Shown here piece by piece: positions 45,196 to 54,467 of a stretch of 64,000 nt of DNA (position 1 is the first letter of the stretch; each line of letters begins with the position of its first letter). The stretch comes from JBCFBK01 sp038562555. GTDB taxonomy: Bacteria > Bacteroidota > Bacteroidia > Bacteroidales > Prolixibacteraceae. The position numbers and the translations under genes are program-made. The stretch spans positions 1 through 64,000 of the forward strand of contig JBCFBK010000001.1 of the NCBI GenBank assembly GCA_038562555.1, given 5' to 3'. Under the pieces are notes generated by a model that was not told the origin of the DNA, did no database searches, and saw only the letters and a list, made by a program, of their open reading frames with translations.

Positions 45196-47124
45196 CTACC
45201 AACCCAGGCTTTGTACGAGGTTTGGATTCCGTAATAATTCATTCTGACTGATCGGCCATAAATAATCTTTCGTCAGAAAATCTCTGTAAAAAATATTCTT
45301 TACCTGATAAAATCCCTGCACATCAGCCGCATAAATATTCCATCCGCGAACAGGCTTGCTAAAATAGGAACCTGCCAGTTTCCACCGGCGCAAGTCCCAG
45401 TAACGTGAACCCTCAAAAGCAAGCTCGATCATTCGTTCCTGCCTGATGATTTCACGCATACCCTCTTTGGATCTCGGTTTCAACGGGTTCTTTGAGTGTT
45501 CAGCCCAAACGCTGACCAGGTCAGTTCCTTTGTCGAGCCCTGCCTTATTCCTTACTTGCTGAATATATTCATAAACTTCTCCGTCAGGGGCGTTTTTTGT
45601 TTCATTCAATGCTTCCGCATACAGCAAATAAAGATCGCTCAGCCTGATGATCGGAAAGGTGTAGCTTTCGTTTGTGGTCGTATTTTGCGTAATTACATTC
45701 TGATAATTCACCAGTTTCTTGGCAAAATAACCGGTAATTGAATATAACTCCTGGCCCGACTTGCCTGAAAGCTGGCCCGCCTTTACATTCAGATAAGGGA
45801 TCTGGTCATCATCAACAGTTTCCAGTGAAAACCATTTACCTCCGTCAAAACCAAGATAAGCGTAAAAACGCGGTTCCCGGTAGGTATGGAGTTTTGCTGT
45901 CGTATAGTCTCCCTGCAAAAAATATTTGTGGTCGGTACTCAGTTGTCCCTTTACTTCCACCGGCGTATACCGGTTTGCATAATCCCAGTTTTTATCCTCA
46001 TTAATGGGAACTCCATTCGCGGTATAGAAGCCCTCAACCATATTCAAAGTAGGAGCATGAGATTTCTTTGTATTATTGAAATCGGCCACATGAAAACTGG
46101 TAAACCGGGGTTGGCACCAGGTTTGAAGGGCACCCGTCCAGTTATTTCCAAGACCCCAGACCAATTCTTTGTTAAACCGGTCGGTAATCGTTGCTCTAAG
46201 TGTCAATTCATGTCTTACTACATCATTGATCTCACCAATGGGTAACAGATCCTTGAAATCATATAGACCGTGTCCGGCTTCTTCGGCCGATGTGATGGCA
46301 TCAAGACATGCATCTTTGGCGATTACCCATTTATTCGGATCATATACCGGAGCTATAAAATTATTTCCTTCTTTATCAACAAAACCGGAAAACTCTTCAT
46401 TCCCGTTAAATAACGGACTTGCTGCAAGAACAAGCACCTGAGCTTTAATGGCTTTGGCGGCAGGAATCGTTAAGCGCCCGTACTCGCTGTGAATGTATGT
46501 GATTTTGTCAGGAAGGGCTGCACTTTCGATCGCTTCGTCCAGTAAGGAAACAATATAATCCACGACCTCGTCCACTGGTTGGCGTTTTACCTTTGTTTCT
46601 TCAGGAGAGGCATCAACGGCTATATTCTTATCCATAACAGGTATGGGGCCGTATAACCTTAACAGCCAGAAATGGAAGAACGCCTTTAAGGTCTGAACTT
46701 CTGCCACCCAACGGTTTCGTTCGTTTTGCTCAAGCCCGGGAATGTCTTTTATTGTTTCGAGAAAGATATTGCAGTCGCGTATGGCTACAAACATATTCTG
46801 ACCGCCTCTTTTCCCTTCCCAAAAATTGCAGTAGGGGTCAATTGCATTTTGCATGCCCTTTGCCAAACGGAGACTGGTTTCATTGTTCATGTAAAAATCC
46901 CTTTCGGCATAATACCAGATTTCATCTCCTGCAACAAGAGCAATATTCTCCTGGGGATTCGCATACTCCGGAACATAGCTGTAACAAGTAGCCAGAAACT
47001 TCTCTGCACTGCTTCGCGTATTAAAAGCCATTTCAATCGTGGCTAAGTTATCGGGAACGATATCGAGGTATGATTCGCAGCCCGCAAGGGAGAAAATCAG
47101 CAATATTAAAATAAGTCGTTTCAT
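45196..47124 (-). CDS. SusD/RagB-family nutrient-binding lipoprotein
   Basis: 642 residues, on the long side for SusD. The lipobox FSLAGC gives Cys16, followed by ESYLDIVPDNLATIEMAF. The TPR-like core has VQTLKAFFHFWLLRLYGPIPVMD (about 145-168), and the C-terminus carries IRQERMIELAFEGSRYWDLRRWK (about 560-583). It partners the SusC receptor encoded 10 bp upstream. Given the operon, it probably binds mannose-containing glycans such as N-glycans or alpha-mannan; the choice between them is not visible. Confidence 0.95.
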   Translation of the reverse strand: MKRLILILLIFSLAGCESYLDIVPDNLATIEMAFNTRSSAEKFLATCYSYVPEYANPQENIALVAGDEIWYYAERDFYMNNETSLRLAKGMQNAIDPYCNFWEGKRGGQNMFVAIRDCNIFLETIKDIPGLEQNERNRWVAEVQTLKAFFHFWLLRLYGPIPVMDKNIAVDASPEETKVKRQPVDEVVDYIVSLLDEAIESAALPDKITYIHSEYGRLTIPAAKAIKAQVLVLAASPLFNGNEEFSGFVDKEGNNFIAPVYDPNKWVIAKDACLDAITSAEEAGHGLYDFKDLLPIGEINDVVRHELTLRATITDRFNKELVWGLGNNWTGALQTWCQPRFTSFHVADFNNTKKSHAPTLNMVEGFYTANGVPINEDKNWDYANRYTPVEVKGQLSTDHKYFLQGDYTTAKLHTYREPRFYAYLGFDGGKWFSLETVDDDQIPYLNVKAGQLSGKSGQELYSITGYFAKKLVNYQNVITQNTTTNESYTFPIIRLSDLYLLYAEALNETKNAPDGEVYEYIQQVRNKAGLDKGTDLVSVWAEHSKNPLKPRSKEGMREIIRQERMIELAFEGSRYWDLRRWKLAGSYFSKPVRGWNIYAADVQGFYQVKNIFYRDFLTKDYLWPISQNELLRNPNLVQSLGW

Positions 47125-47134
47125 TTTTATTCAA

Positions 47135-50100
47135 TTAAAAGTTCACGTTGACACCAAGGTTGAATACTTTCTGGATCGGATACCCCAGGCCATTACCGCC
47201 CATCTCAATATCCCACAGTTTAAAGGCGCTGAAATTAAGCAGGTTCGTACCGCTTACATAAATCCGGAACGATGCTATTTTTACCTTTGACACAAAGCTG
47301 TCCTTTGGTAAGGTATAGCCCAGTTCAACCGATTTAAGCCTCAGGAACGCCCCGTTTCTCATAAACCAGGTACTTGTTTGGGTGTTGTTGTCAACGACCT
47401 GGTCCGATAACCTGGGCCATGCCGCATATAAATTCCGGTTATCTTCCGACCAGTGGTCGTTCGCCCAGGCACTTAAGAGGGCATTATTGGCAATTTTATT
47501 ATTCCATTCAGCATCCTGGGTATCATTGTCATTAATATCGATGAATGGAGCTGTTTTATACGCGTCGATAAAAAATGAAGAGCGCGCAGATCCCTGGAAG
47601 AAAAAGGAGAAATCCAGGCCTTTATATCCGGCAGAAGCTCCAAATCCGTAAACGATCTCAGGTCCGGTAGGAAAACCGATCGGGACCATATCATTCTCAT
47701 TTATGACGCCGTCGTCGCTGATATCCTTATATTTGATGTCGCCGGCCATGTATTCCCCAAAGATCGACTGGGACGGAGAATTAGCGATATCCGCTTCGTC
47801 AACAAACAGCCGTTCAGCGATGTACCCAAATGGCTGGTTCAGTGCCCGTCCGATCCTGGAACGCCAGGGCATTCCTGCGTTGACATAGTCCAATTCTTCG
47901 TAGACCTCATATTTACTGGTGGCATAGGTAAAATTTGCCATACTCGTGAGCCAAAAATCGGCATTGAAGTTATGCTGAAAGTTCAATGACATTTCAAAGC
48001 CCGATTTTGATGCTTCTCCGATATTTGCTCTCAGGGGCGCCTGCAATCCCATACTTGCGGGAACCTGAGAGCGGTCCATCAAAATATTGGTACGGTACTC
48101 ATGGAAGTAATCTCCCTGAAGATCGAACTTGTTAAACAAGCCAATTTCAATTCCGATATCTGTCATCCGGGCAGTTTCCCAGGAGATCTGATCGTTGCTG
48201 TACCGGTCAATACTGATCCCGTTGATCCAGTTCGTATAATTTTGACCGAAAGCAATCCCCCTGCCTGAGTTATTCATATTTACCTGTGAAATATAGAAAA
48301 ACCTGTCGTCGGGACCTCCGATCGCATCGTTCCCGACAAAGCCGAATGTGCCTTTGAATTTCAATTTGTTGATCGTGTTTTGATAAGGCGCCCAAAAATT
48401 CTCGTTCGAGACGATCCAACCCAATCCCACTGAAGGGAAGAACCCGAAGCGCTCTTTGGCAGAAAAACGTTCTGAGCCGTTATATCCAAAGTTGAACTCT
48501 GAAAAATACCGGTTGTCGTAGGCATAAGTAAAACGTCCCGAAAGCCCCAGGTTCCGGTAGGGGAGTGACTTTTGCAGGTTACCGGCATTGGCATATTTCT
48601 GTTCACGCATAATACCAACCAACATGCCGGTAACAGTATGCTTCTCATTAAACGTACGGTTGTAATTGGCCGCTCCTTCAAAATAAAACGAGGTCGATAT
48701 CTCCTTATCTCCTTCATGATACTCCAAATATTCAGTTCCCTGATCCGGATTCAACTCAACTAAAGAGTAAGTGTCTATTTGCGGGTCATAGCTTCCTAAG
48801 GAATAGAAAAAGGGATTATAAGACCGGCTCACATTATAAAAAGATTCCCGTGTGGTGTTCCCCATTACCCGTGCCGTCAGCCCTTCGGCTATAAAACTCA
48901 AATCCTGCTTAATCTCGACAGCAGCGAGGATCATGCTCCGGCTTTCATCTTTATAACCTTTTACCATGTCGGCATACGGATTTAAATAATTGGCATCCCG
49001 TCCGTAATTTCCAAAAAGGATGTGTTGGGAATTTGCATTCTGCTGATCCGGTTCGTAATACTTAGGATAAAGTACAGGGTTGGTTTGCAGGGCTTTACGA
49101 AACAATGTTTCTCCGCCGTCGACGGGCCCCTGATAATCATCAAAATTGCCGTTAAAGCGAACCACCACTTCAGTTGTTTTGGTGGTATTGATCGTCACAT
49201 TCGACCGCAAAGAAATCCGGTTGAACTCCACATTATTGTTAAAATTGTTTCTTTTATCAACCTTTAACATACCATTATCCGTGTTAAAGGTCCCTGCAAG
49301 GTAGTATTTGGCAATTTTACCCCCGCCACTGGCATTGAAATTAAACCGGCTGTTTAAAGAGTAATTACGGAACATCTCATCGAACCAGTCTACCGCCGGG
49401 TAGGCCATTTTATTGCGGTGAGCCTGTTCTGTCATTTTTATTTTATCAAGCGAATACATCCTCCCTCCCAGCGGATTCCGGGTCAGGACAGCTTCGTTGT
49501 GCAATTTCATGTAGGTGATCGGATCAGCCAGATCCAGCATTTTCGTCGGCATCGACACCGATTCCTCATATCGGAAATTCAGCCTCATGGGCCCTTCTTT
49601 CCCTTCCTTGGTGGTGACAAGAATAACCCCGTTCGCCCCACGCGCGCCGTAAAGAGCGTTTGCTGTCGCATCCTTCATGATCGAAAAACTGGCAATGTCA
49701 TCCGGTTGCAGGCGGGCCAGGTCGGTTGTACTCAACTCGATACCGTCAATCAGAATTAACGGGGATTGCTTATACCCAAATGTGGTGACACCCCTGATGA
49801 AAAATTCGGCATTGTCTTTACCAGGCTCACCACTCCGCTGGTAGGATATAATACCCGACATACGGCCTGCCAAAGCGGTGGTAAGATTACTCGAAGGAAC
49901 GCGAAGATCGCCGGGATCGACAGTAGATATGGACGCGATGACACTCTCTTTTTTCTGCTTACCAAATGCCACCACCGTAACTTCCTCCAGCTCATCTCTT
50001 TTTTCCTGAAGAACAACTTTTAGTGCGGTTTGTCCTGTGTAATCGATCACCTGGGTTTCCATGCCGACAAACGACACGACAATCTTTTCGCCCCGGTTGA

Positions 50101-50464
50101 CTGCAATGGAAAATTTTCCGTCCTGATCCGTAATCGATCCTCCGGTTGAACCGGCAATTGTTACGGTTGCCCCTGGCAGCGGTCCACCCGCTTCGTCAAC
50201 AACCGTACCCGAAATGCGGGTTCCCTGCGGTTGGCTTGCTGCATTAGCGGTGGAATTACTAACCGCAGATCTAACGGGATTTCCCTTCGCCTTCTCACCT
50301 GTTCCCATTCCGGGATTATGGGCCCCTTTGTTTAGTCGTTGTGAGTTGACTTCCAAAGCATGCAATTGCACAACAAAAACAATATTGATCCCCCATATTA
50401 TAAGGAGGGCAATAAAATACCTGAACCTCATACTGCGTGAACAGCATAAAAAGTTTCTTTTCAT
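47135..50464 (-). CDS. SusC/RagA-family TonB-linked outer-membrane receptor
   Basis: 1109 residues from MKRNFLCCSRSM; an upstream in-frame ATG at 50488 would add eight residues. After the membrane-spanning signal there is a low-complexity stretch rich in Asn, Gly and Ser (about 45-85), then a carboxypeptidase-regulatory-like domain (GGPLPGATVTIAGSTGGSITDQDG), plug (PLILIDGIEL, ANALYGARGANGVILVTT) and beta-barrel ending in VNVNF. It has no STN domain, which fits control by the divergent GntR protein rather than by a sigma/anti-sigma pair. It is the first gene of the alpha-mannoside operon. Confidence 0.95.
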   Translation of the reverse strand: MKRNFLCCSRSMRFRYFIALLIIWGINIVFVVQLHALEVNSQRLNKGAHNPGMGTGEKAKGNPVRSAVSNSTANAASQPQGTRISGTVVDEAGGPLPGATVTIAGSTGGSITDQDGKFSIAVNRGEKIVVSFVGMETQVIDYTGQTALKVVLQEKRDELEEVTVVAFGKQKKESVIASISTVDPGDLRVPSSNLTTALAGRMSGIISYQRSGEPGKDNAEFFIRGVTTFGYKQSPLILIDGIELSTTDLARLQPDDIASFSIMKDATANALYGARGANGVILVTTKEGKEGPMRLNFRYEESVSMPTKMLDLADPITYMKLHNEAVLTRNPLGGRMYSLDKIKMTEQAHRNKMAYPAVDWFDEMFRNYSLNSRFNFNASGGGKIAKYYLAGTFNTDNGMLKVDKRNNFNNNVEFNRISLRSNVTINTTKTTEVVVRFNGNFDDYQGPVDGGETLFRKALQTNPVLYPKYYEPDQQNANSQHILFGNYGRDANYLNPYADMVKGYKDESRSMILAAVEIKQDLSFIAEGLTARVMGNTTRESFYNVSRSYNPFFYSLGSYDPQIDTYSLVELNPDQGTEYLEYHEGDKEISTSFYFEGAANYNRTFNEKHTVTGMLVGIMREQKYANAGNLQKSLPYRNLGLSGRFTYAYDNRYFSEFNFGYNGSERFSAKERFGFFPSVGLGWIVSNENFWAPYQNTINKLKFKGTFGFVGNDAIGGPDDRFFYISQVNMNNSGRGIAFGQNYTNWINGISIDRYSNDQISWETARMTDIGIEIGLFNKFDLQGDYFHEYRTNILMDRSQVPASMGLQAPLRANIGEASKSGFEMSLNFQHNFNADFWLTSMANFTYATSKYEVYEELDYVNAGMPWRSRIGRALNQPFGYIAERLFVDEADIANSPSQSIFGEYMAGDIKYKDISDDGVINENDMVPIGFPTGPEIVYGFGASAGYKGLDFSFFFQGSARSSFFIDAYKTAPFIDINDNDTQDAEWNNKIANNALLSAWANDHWSEDNRNLYAAWPRLSDQVVDNNTQTSTWFMRNGAFLRLKSVELGYTLPKDSFVSKVKIASFRIYVSGTNLLNFSAFKLWDIEMGGNGLGYPIQKVFNLGVNVNF

Positions 50465-50582
50465 AGTTGAGTTAGTTAATTTAATCATTGACCTGATAAA
50501 TAGTTTTTGAATTGGTTAATTAAATTATTCAGACATCTGATTTAAGAGATCGTACTTTTTCTTCTCAAAGAAGTTAAGTATA

Positions 50583-50612
50583 TGTTCATACATTTATAAA
50601 TTTGTACAAACA
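50583..50612. promoter_or_regulatory. Candidate GntR operator in the susC promoter
   Basis: Arms TGTTCATACA (50583-50592) and TGTACAAACA (50603-50612) are inverted repeats with 8 of 10 matches around a 10-bp AT-rich spacer. The right arm also overlaps a perfect 10-bp palindrome TTTGTACAAA at 50601-50610. The site overlaps the minus-strand -7 box of the mannoside operon, so a protein bound here should block transcription. The left arm recurs as an exact 14-bp direct repeat at 50781-50794 near the gntR promoter. Confidence 0.6.
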
Positions 50613-50637
50613 TATTTATTTTTTCCAAGAAATCAAA
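50607..50637 (-). promoter_or_regulatory. Bacteroidota-type promoter of the mannoside operon
   Basis: On the minus strand, TTTG (50637-50634) is followed after exactly 19 bp by TATGTTTG (50614-50607), a full match to the TTTG / TAnnTTTG consensus. Transcription would start near 50600 and leave a leader of about 135 nt before susC. The rest of the 50465-50849 gap is AT-rich with no gene. Confidence 0.65.
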
Positions 50638-50780
50638 TGACTGATTAATTATTTTTCAAATTTTAGACAGAAGCTACCTACAATTATTTATCATATTTTA
50701 AATCAAAAATTTATGAAAAAAATAACTCAAGAACTCAGGGGATCAAAAAATAAGAACATGTTAATTCTAAATTCATTTCA

Positions 50781-50825
50781 ATGTTCATACATTTGCAACT
50801 CAATTCAATTTTTGTGATATCTTTG
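50781..50825 (+). promoter_or_regulatory. gntR promoter region with second operator half-site
   Basis: The 14-bp sequence ATGTTCATACATTT (50781-50794) repeats the sequence at 50582-50595 exactly. It overlaps a TTTG (50792-50795) that could serve as -33, with TATCTTTG (50818-50825) as -7, 25 bp before the gntR start codon. The 22-bp spacing is a little long. The arrangement suggests autoregulation. Confidence 0.45.
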
Positions 50826-50849
50826 TTTCTTATCTTTTAATCCGGCTTT

Positions 50850-51578
50850 ATGAATCTGCAGCTCAACCACAATAGTTCTACGCCCTTGCACTCCCAGGTC
50901 GAAAAATTATTGCGTGAATTAATCAATAAACAGGAATACCAAAAGGGAAAGTTACTTCCCAACGAGGTGGATTTGTCAAAACAATTGAACATTTCAAGGA
51001 ATACACTCAGGCAGGCTATAAACAAGCTTGTTTATGAGGGATTACTGGTCAGGAAGAAAGGGTACGGGACAAAAGTAGCTACCAAGGGAATTTCGGGATG
51101 GGCAAAAAACTGGCTCTCCTTTTCACAGGAAATGCAGGCACTGGGGATCAGTGTCCATAACTTTGAATTACATATCAGTTGGGAAAATCCGGAAGCCGAT
51201 GTGTGTTCATTTTTCAACATTCAACAGGAAAAGATCCTTTGTATGGAGCGCCTTCGCGGAAAGGAGAACTTTCCGTTTGTTTATTTTATCTCTTATTTTA
51301 ATCCGGCAATCGGAATGACAGGCAATGAAGACTTTAATCGTCCGCTATACGAGATACTTGAAGAAAAGTATCGGGTAAAGGCATCATTGTCGTACGAAGA
51401 GCTTAGCGCGATAAAGGCTCCCTCCTCCATTTGCAAGAAGTTAAATATTAACCCGGACGATCCGGTACTCTTTCGTAAACGGTTCGTCTTCGATGAAAAT
51501 AAACGGCCGATCGAGTTTAATATCGGTTATTACCGTGGCGACAGTTTTGTATTCACTGTTGAAAGTGAACGGAAATGA
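50850..51578 (+). CDS. GntR/HutC-family transcriptional regulator with UTRA domain
   Basis: 242 residues. The N-terminal winged helix (about 10-75) has PNEVDLSKQLNISRNTLRQAINKLVYEGLLVRKKG. The C-terminal UTRA domain (about 95-238) has ILCMERLRGKENFPFVYFISYF and RFVFDENKRPIEFNIGYYRGD, the ligand-binding fold that in relatives senses sugar phosphates or similar effectors. It is divergent from the mannoside operon, and matching candidate operators lie in the 385-bp gap. It probably represses the operon and itself until a phosphorylated sugar, perhaps mannose-6-phosphate, is present. The effector is inference. Confidence 0.92.
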   Translation: MNLQLNHNSSTPLHSQVEKLLRELINKQEYQKGKLLPNEVDLSKQLNISRNTLRQAINKLVYEGLLVRKKGYGTKVATKGISGWAKNWLSFSQEMQALGISVHNFELHISWENPEADVCSFFNIQQEKILCMERLRGKENFPFVYFISYFNPAIGMTGNEDFNRPLYEILEEKYRVKASLSYEELSAIKAPSSICKKLNINPDDPVLFRKRFVFDENKRPIEFNIGYYRGDSFVFTVESERK

Positions 51579-51921
51579 CACCGGGCGTTTATCCGGTCAA
51601 GGTTGATACTCCCTCATTTTACGTCGATCTTTAATCCCTTTTATCCGGCAAACAGGGCAGATCCAATCAAGGTCAGTCCACTCTCCCATTCTTTAATTTT
51701 GCGGGCAATTTCAATTTAATTATCTTGGTGGTAGCTTAATTAAATGAATATGCCCGGTTCACGGGCTTTTGACAAGCTCAATGAAAGGGGTCCCTGCCGG
51801 ACAAGTCCAAAGGGCATCTTTCTTTCAGATTTTTTCAGCCTGATGGGAAGACAGAATAAATTATATGGATTTCTGAAGAAAAAAGATAAATTGCTACAAA
51901 AACCAGAGTAAAAATAACAGA
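51579..51921. other. 343-bp intergenic region between gntR and the GH36 gene
   Basis: No convincing gene. A weak stem ACCGG/CCGGT lies just after the gntR stop, near 51587-51604. TAATTTTG at 51694-51701 matches a -7 box but has no TTTG at the right distance. Around 51768-51785 the sequence TTTTGACAAGCTCAATGA resembles the common dispersed CTTGTCGAAA-type intergenic motif in slightly altered form; only one copy is seen here. Confidence 0.4.
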
Positions 51922-54138
51922 ATGGCACGAACATGCGCTAACAGCCGAAAACAACTGATCATTAAACTGATACCCCTGGCTGCTTTCTTTTTGACCATCG
52001 TGTACGCGAGGGCACAAGTCACAACAATCCCCGTTGAAACCGCCAAAAATGCACTGGTTCTTCAGGTAGATGATAAAAAAGATGTCAAGCTTATCTATTT
52101 CGGAGAGAAGCTTTCAGAACCGGCGGAATATGCATTCATACCCGGTCAGTTTAAACAAACATCCGATTATACCGGCTTGTACAATTCAGCTTATACACCA
52201 TCGGGAACCCGAAATTTACTGGAACCGGCCATTTCTGTTACGCATGCAGACGGCAACCAGTCACTCGACCTGGCTTACGTACGTCACGAAACCAAAAACA
52301 TTGACAGCAATATTTCCTTGTTGAAAATTGTACTGCGCGACCGTGTTTATCCGTTCGAAGTAAGCCTGTTCTACAAGTCATATTCCGCTGAAGACGTAAT
52401 CGAGCAATGGGCGGTGATCAGTCATCGCGAGAAAAAAGAAGTGGTCCTGCATAAATTTGCCTCCGCCAACCTGAGCCTGAAAGCCGGTGATTTTTGGCTC
52501 ACCCAGTTCCATGGCGAATGGGCGAAGGAAATGCAACCGGAAGAATCGAAGCTGACCCATGGCATCAAGGTTCTGGACAGCAAACTGGGAACACGAGCCA
52601 ATTTATTCCAGCCTTCTGCGTTCATGATCTCGCTGAACAAACCCGCAACCGAAGATGAAGGAACGGTGTTGTACGGCGGATTGGAATGGAGCGGCAATTT
52701 CAGGATTGACCTGGAACTGGACCCGCAGAATAACCTCCGGATTATTGCCGGGATGAACGATTATGCTTCAGACTATTCCCTGCCTGCAGGTCAGGAATTT
52801 GAAACTCCAAAACTTTTATTCCTGCTTTCCCATGAGGGTAAAGGCGAAGCGAGCCGGAAGTTGCACAATTGGGCAAGGAACTACAGGATATTGAACGGCA
52901 ACGGCAATCGCCTCACCTTACTGAACAACTGGGAAGCCACTTATTTCGATTTTAATGAACAGAAGTTGTTTGAGCTGCTGAAAGATACCAAAAAACTTGG
53001 CGTGGATCTTTTCCTGCTCGATGATGGATGGTTTGGCAATGAACATCCCCGGAACAGTGACAACGCCGGACTGGGCGACTGGGATGCAAATAAGAAGAAA
53101 TTACCCAATGGCGTTTCATCGCTGGTGAAGGAAGCGTCGGCAAACGGTGTGAAATTCGGGATCTGGATTGAACCGGAAATGGTCAATCCCGCCAGTAATC
53201 TCTACCGTGAGCATCCTGATTGGGTGATCAAACAAGCCCAACGCGACGAATATTATTTCAGGAACCAGTTGGTGCTCGATTTGAGCAATCCGGAAGTACA
53301 GGCCTTTGTTTTTGGTGTGGTCGATGACCTTTTCACCGAAAATCCAGCGCTGGCGTATATCAAGTGGGACTGTAACGCAGTCATCTATAACGCGTACTCG
53401 TCCTATCTGAAAAAACAATCGCATCTGTATATCGACTACGTCAGAGGGCTTTACAGCGTACTGAAAAAGATCCGCGAAAAATACCCGAAGGTACCCATGA
53501 TGCTTTGCTCAGGCGGCGGAGGCCGGGTTGATTATGCCGCCCTGCAATACTTTACAGAATTTTGGCCAAGCGATAATACCGATCCGCTGGAACGGGTATT
53601 TATGCAATGGGAATATTCCTATTTTTATCCGTCAATAAGTACATCCTGCCATGTGACCAACTGGGGAAAGCAACCCATGAAGTATAAAGTGGATGTAGCG
53701 ATGATGGGCAAGCCGGGCTTTGACATTGTGGTGAATGAGCTTCCTGAAAATGATCTGAAATTTTGCCAGGAGGCGGTGAAGACCTTCAACGAATTAAAAG
53801 AGGTCATCTGGCATGGTGACCAGTACCGGCTGGTCGATCCGAAAGAAAATGATTTTGCTTCGCTGATGTATGTCGGTGAAAAGGGGAGTACGGCCGTCAT
53901 GTTCAACTACCTGGTCAATAACCGATACGATATCCGAAGCGAAGCGCCTGTAAGAATGAAAGGGCTGGCTGCTTCAAAAAAATACAGGATCGAAGAAGTC
54001 AACCTTTACCCGGGAACAAAATCAACGCTCACCGCGGGACAGGTATTCACAGGCGACTTTTTAATGAAAATCGGTTATAACCCACAGGTAAACACGTCTC
54101 GAACAAGTGTGATCCTCGTTATTAATGAAGTAAAATAA
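51922..54138 (+). CDS. GH36 alpha-galactosidase, exported
   Basis: 738 residues with an N-terminal signal sequence ending near ARAQ. An N-terminal beta-supersandwich (about 35-320) precedes the TIM barrel (about 330-640) and a C-terminal beta domain. The nucleophile is Asp483 in YIKWDCN, and the likely acid/base Asp551 in FWPSDNTDP; LDDGWFG and GIWIEPEMVNP are further family motifs. It should release terminal alpha-galactose in the periplasm or at the surface. It is not part of the mannoside operon, but alpha-galactose can decorate mannans, so a joint role is possible. A decayed glycosidase fragment lies 84 bp downstream. Confidence 0.93.
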   Translation: MARTCANSRKQLIIKLIPLAAFFLTIVYARAQVTTIPVETAKNALVLQVDDKKDVKLIYFGEKLSEPAEYAFIPGQFKQTSDYTGLYNSAYTPSGTRNLLEPAISVTHADGNQSLDLAYVRHETKNIDSNISLLKIVLRDRVYPFEVSLFYKSYSAEDVIEQWAVISHREKKEVVLHKFASANLSLKAGDFWLTQFHGEWAKEMQPEESKLTHGIKVLDSKLGTRANLFQPSAFMISLNKPATEDEGTVLYGGLEWSGNFRIDLELDPQNNLRIIAGMNDYASDYSLPAGQEFETPKLLFLLSHEGKGEASRKLHNWARNYRILNGNGNRLTLLNNWEATYFDFNEQKLFELLKDTKKLGVDLFLLDDGWFGNEHPRNSDNAGLGDWDANKKKLPNGVSSLVKEASANGVKFGIWIEPEMVNPASNLYREHPDWVIKQAQRDEYYFRNQLVLDLSNPEVQAFVFGVVDDLFTENPALAYIKWDCNAVIYNAYSSYLKKQSHLYIDYVRGLYSVLKKIREKYPKVPMMLCSGGGGRVDYAALQYFTEFWPSDNTDPLERVFMQWEYSYFYPSISTSCHVTNWGKQPMKYKVDVAMMGKPGFDIVVNELPENDLKFCQEAVKTFNELKEVIWHGDQYRLVDPKENDFASLMYVGEKGSTAVMFNYLVNNRYDIRSEAPVRMKGLAASKKYRIEEVNLYPGTKSTLTAGQVFTGDFLMKIGYNPQVNTSRTSVILVINEVK

Positions 54139-54221
54139 AATAAAAATGACGCTCAAAACTAAAAGAACGGCAAGACTGCATTTGTCTTGCCTGGGAGTGT
54201 ATTCCTTGCTTTCTGAATCCC

Positions 54222-54365
54222 GGTGTTGTTTATAACGCGACCCTTATTACCGATGGAGCTGACAAAAAAAACTTCACAATTACCACAAAATCGCTGACGA
54301 GTCAATCCAAAGAGCGGATAAAGGTTTTACCGGTTGGCGGATTTGTGATGGAATTGCGCCGGTAA
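54222..54365 (+). pseudogene. Remnant of a glycoside hydrolase C-terminus, probably GH97
   Basis: An open frame without a start codon encodes about 47 residues ending at TAA, including VVYNATLITDGADKKNF and then RIKVLPVGGFVMELRR. The pattern (NATLITDG, then a Thr/Ser/Lys-rich strand, then PxGGFxxxL at the end) resembles the C-terminal beta-sandwich of GH97 alpha-glucosidases/alpha-galactosidases. Nothing upstream in this frame continues the match: codons before it read like non-coding sequence back to a stop at 54147. It is most likely all that is left of a deleted gene next to GH36. The rest of the 329-bp gap holds only a small palindrome at 54396-54413 (ATGCAAA/TTTGCAT). Confidence 0.5.
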
Positions 54366-54467
54366 AAATGTAAAATTACCGAAAAACAAAGGCTGATGCA
54401 AAAGTATTTGCATGCGCAAAACGGCGACGACTGCACCAACTCGTCTGCTTTTTTATATTTTTGTGGC

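Noticed and set aside
51740..51934. A 64-codon minus-strand frame with SLSLSKA near its end
   Set aside because: This peptide is the usual spurious translation of a dispersed intergenic motif, and the frame overlaps the GH36 start; not a gene.
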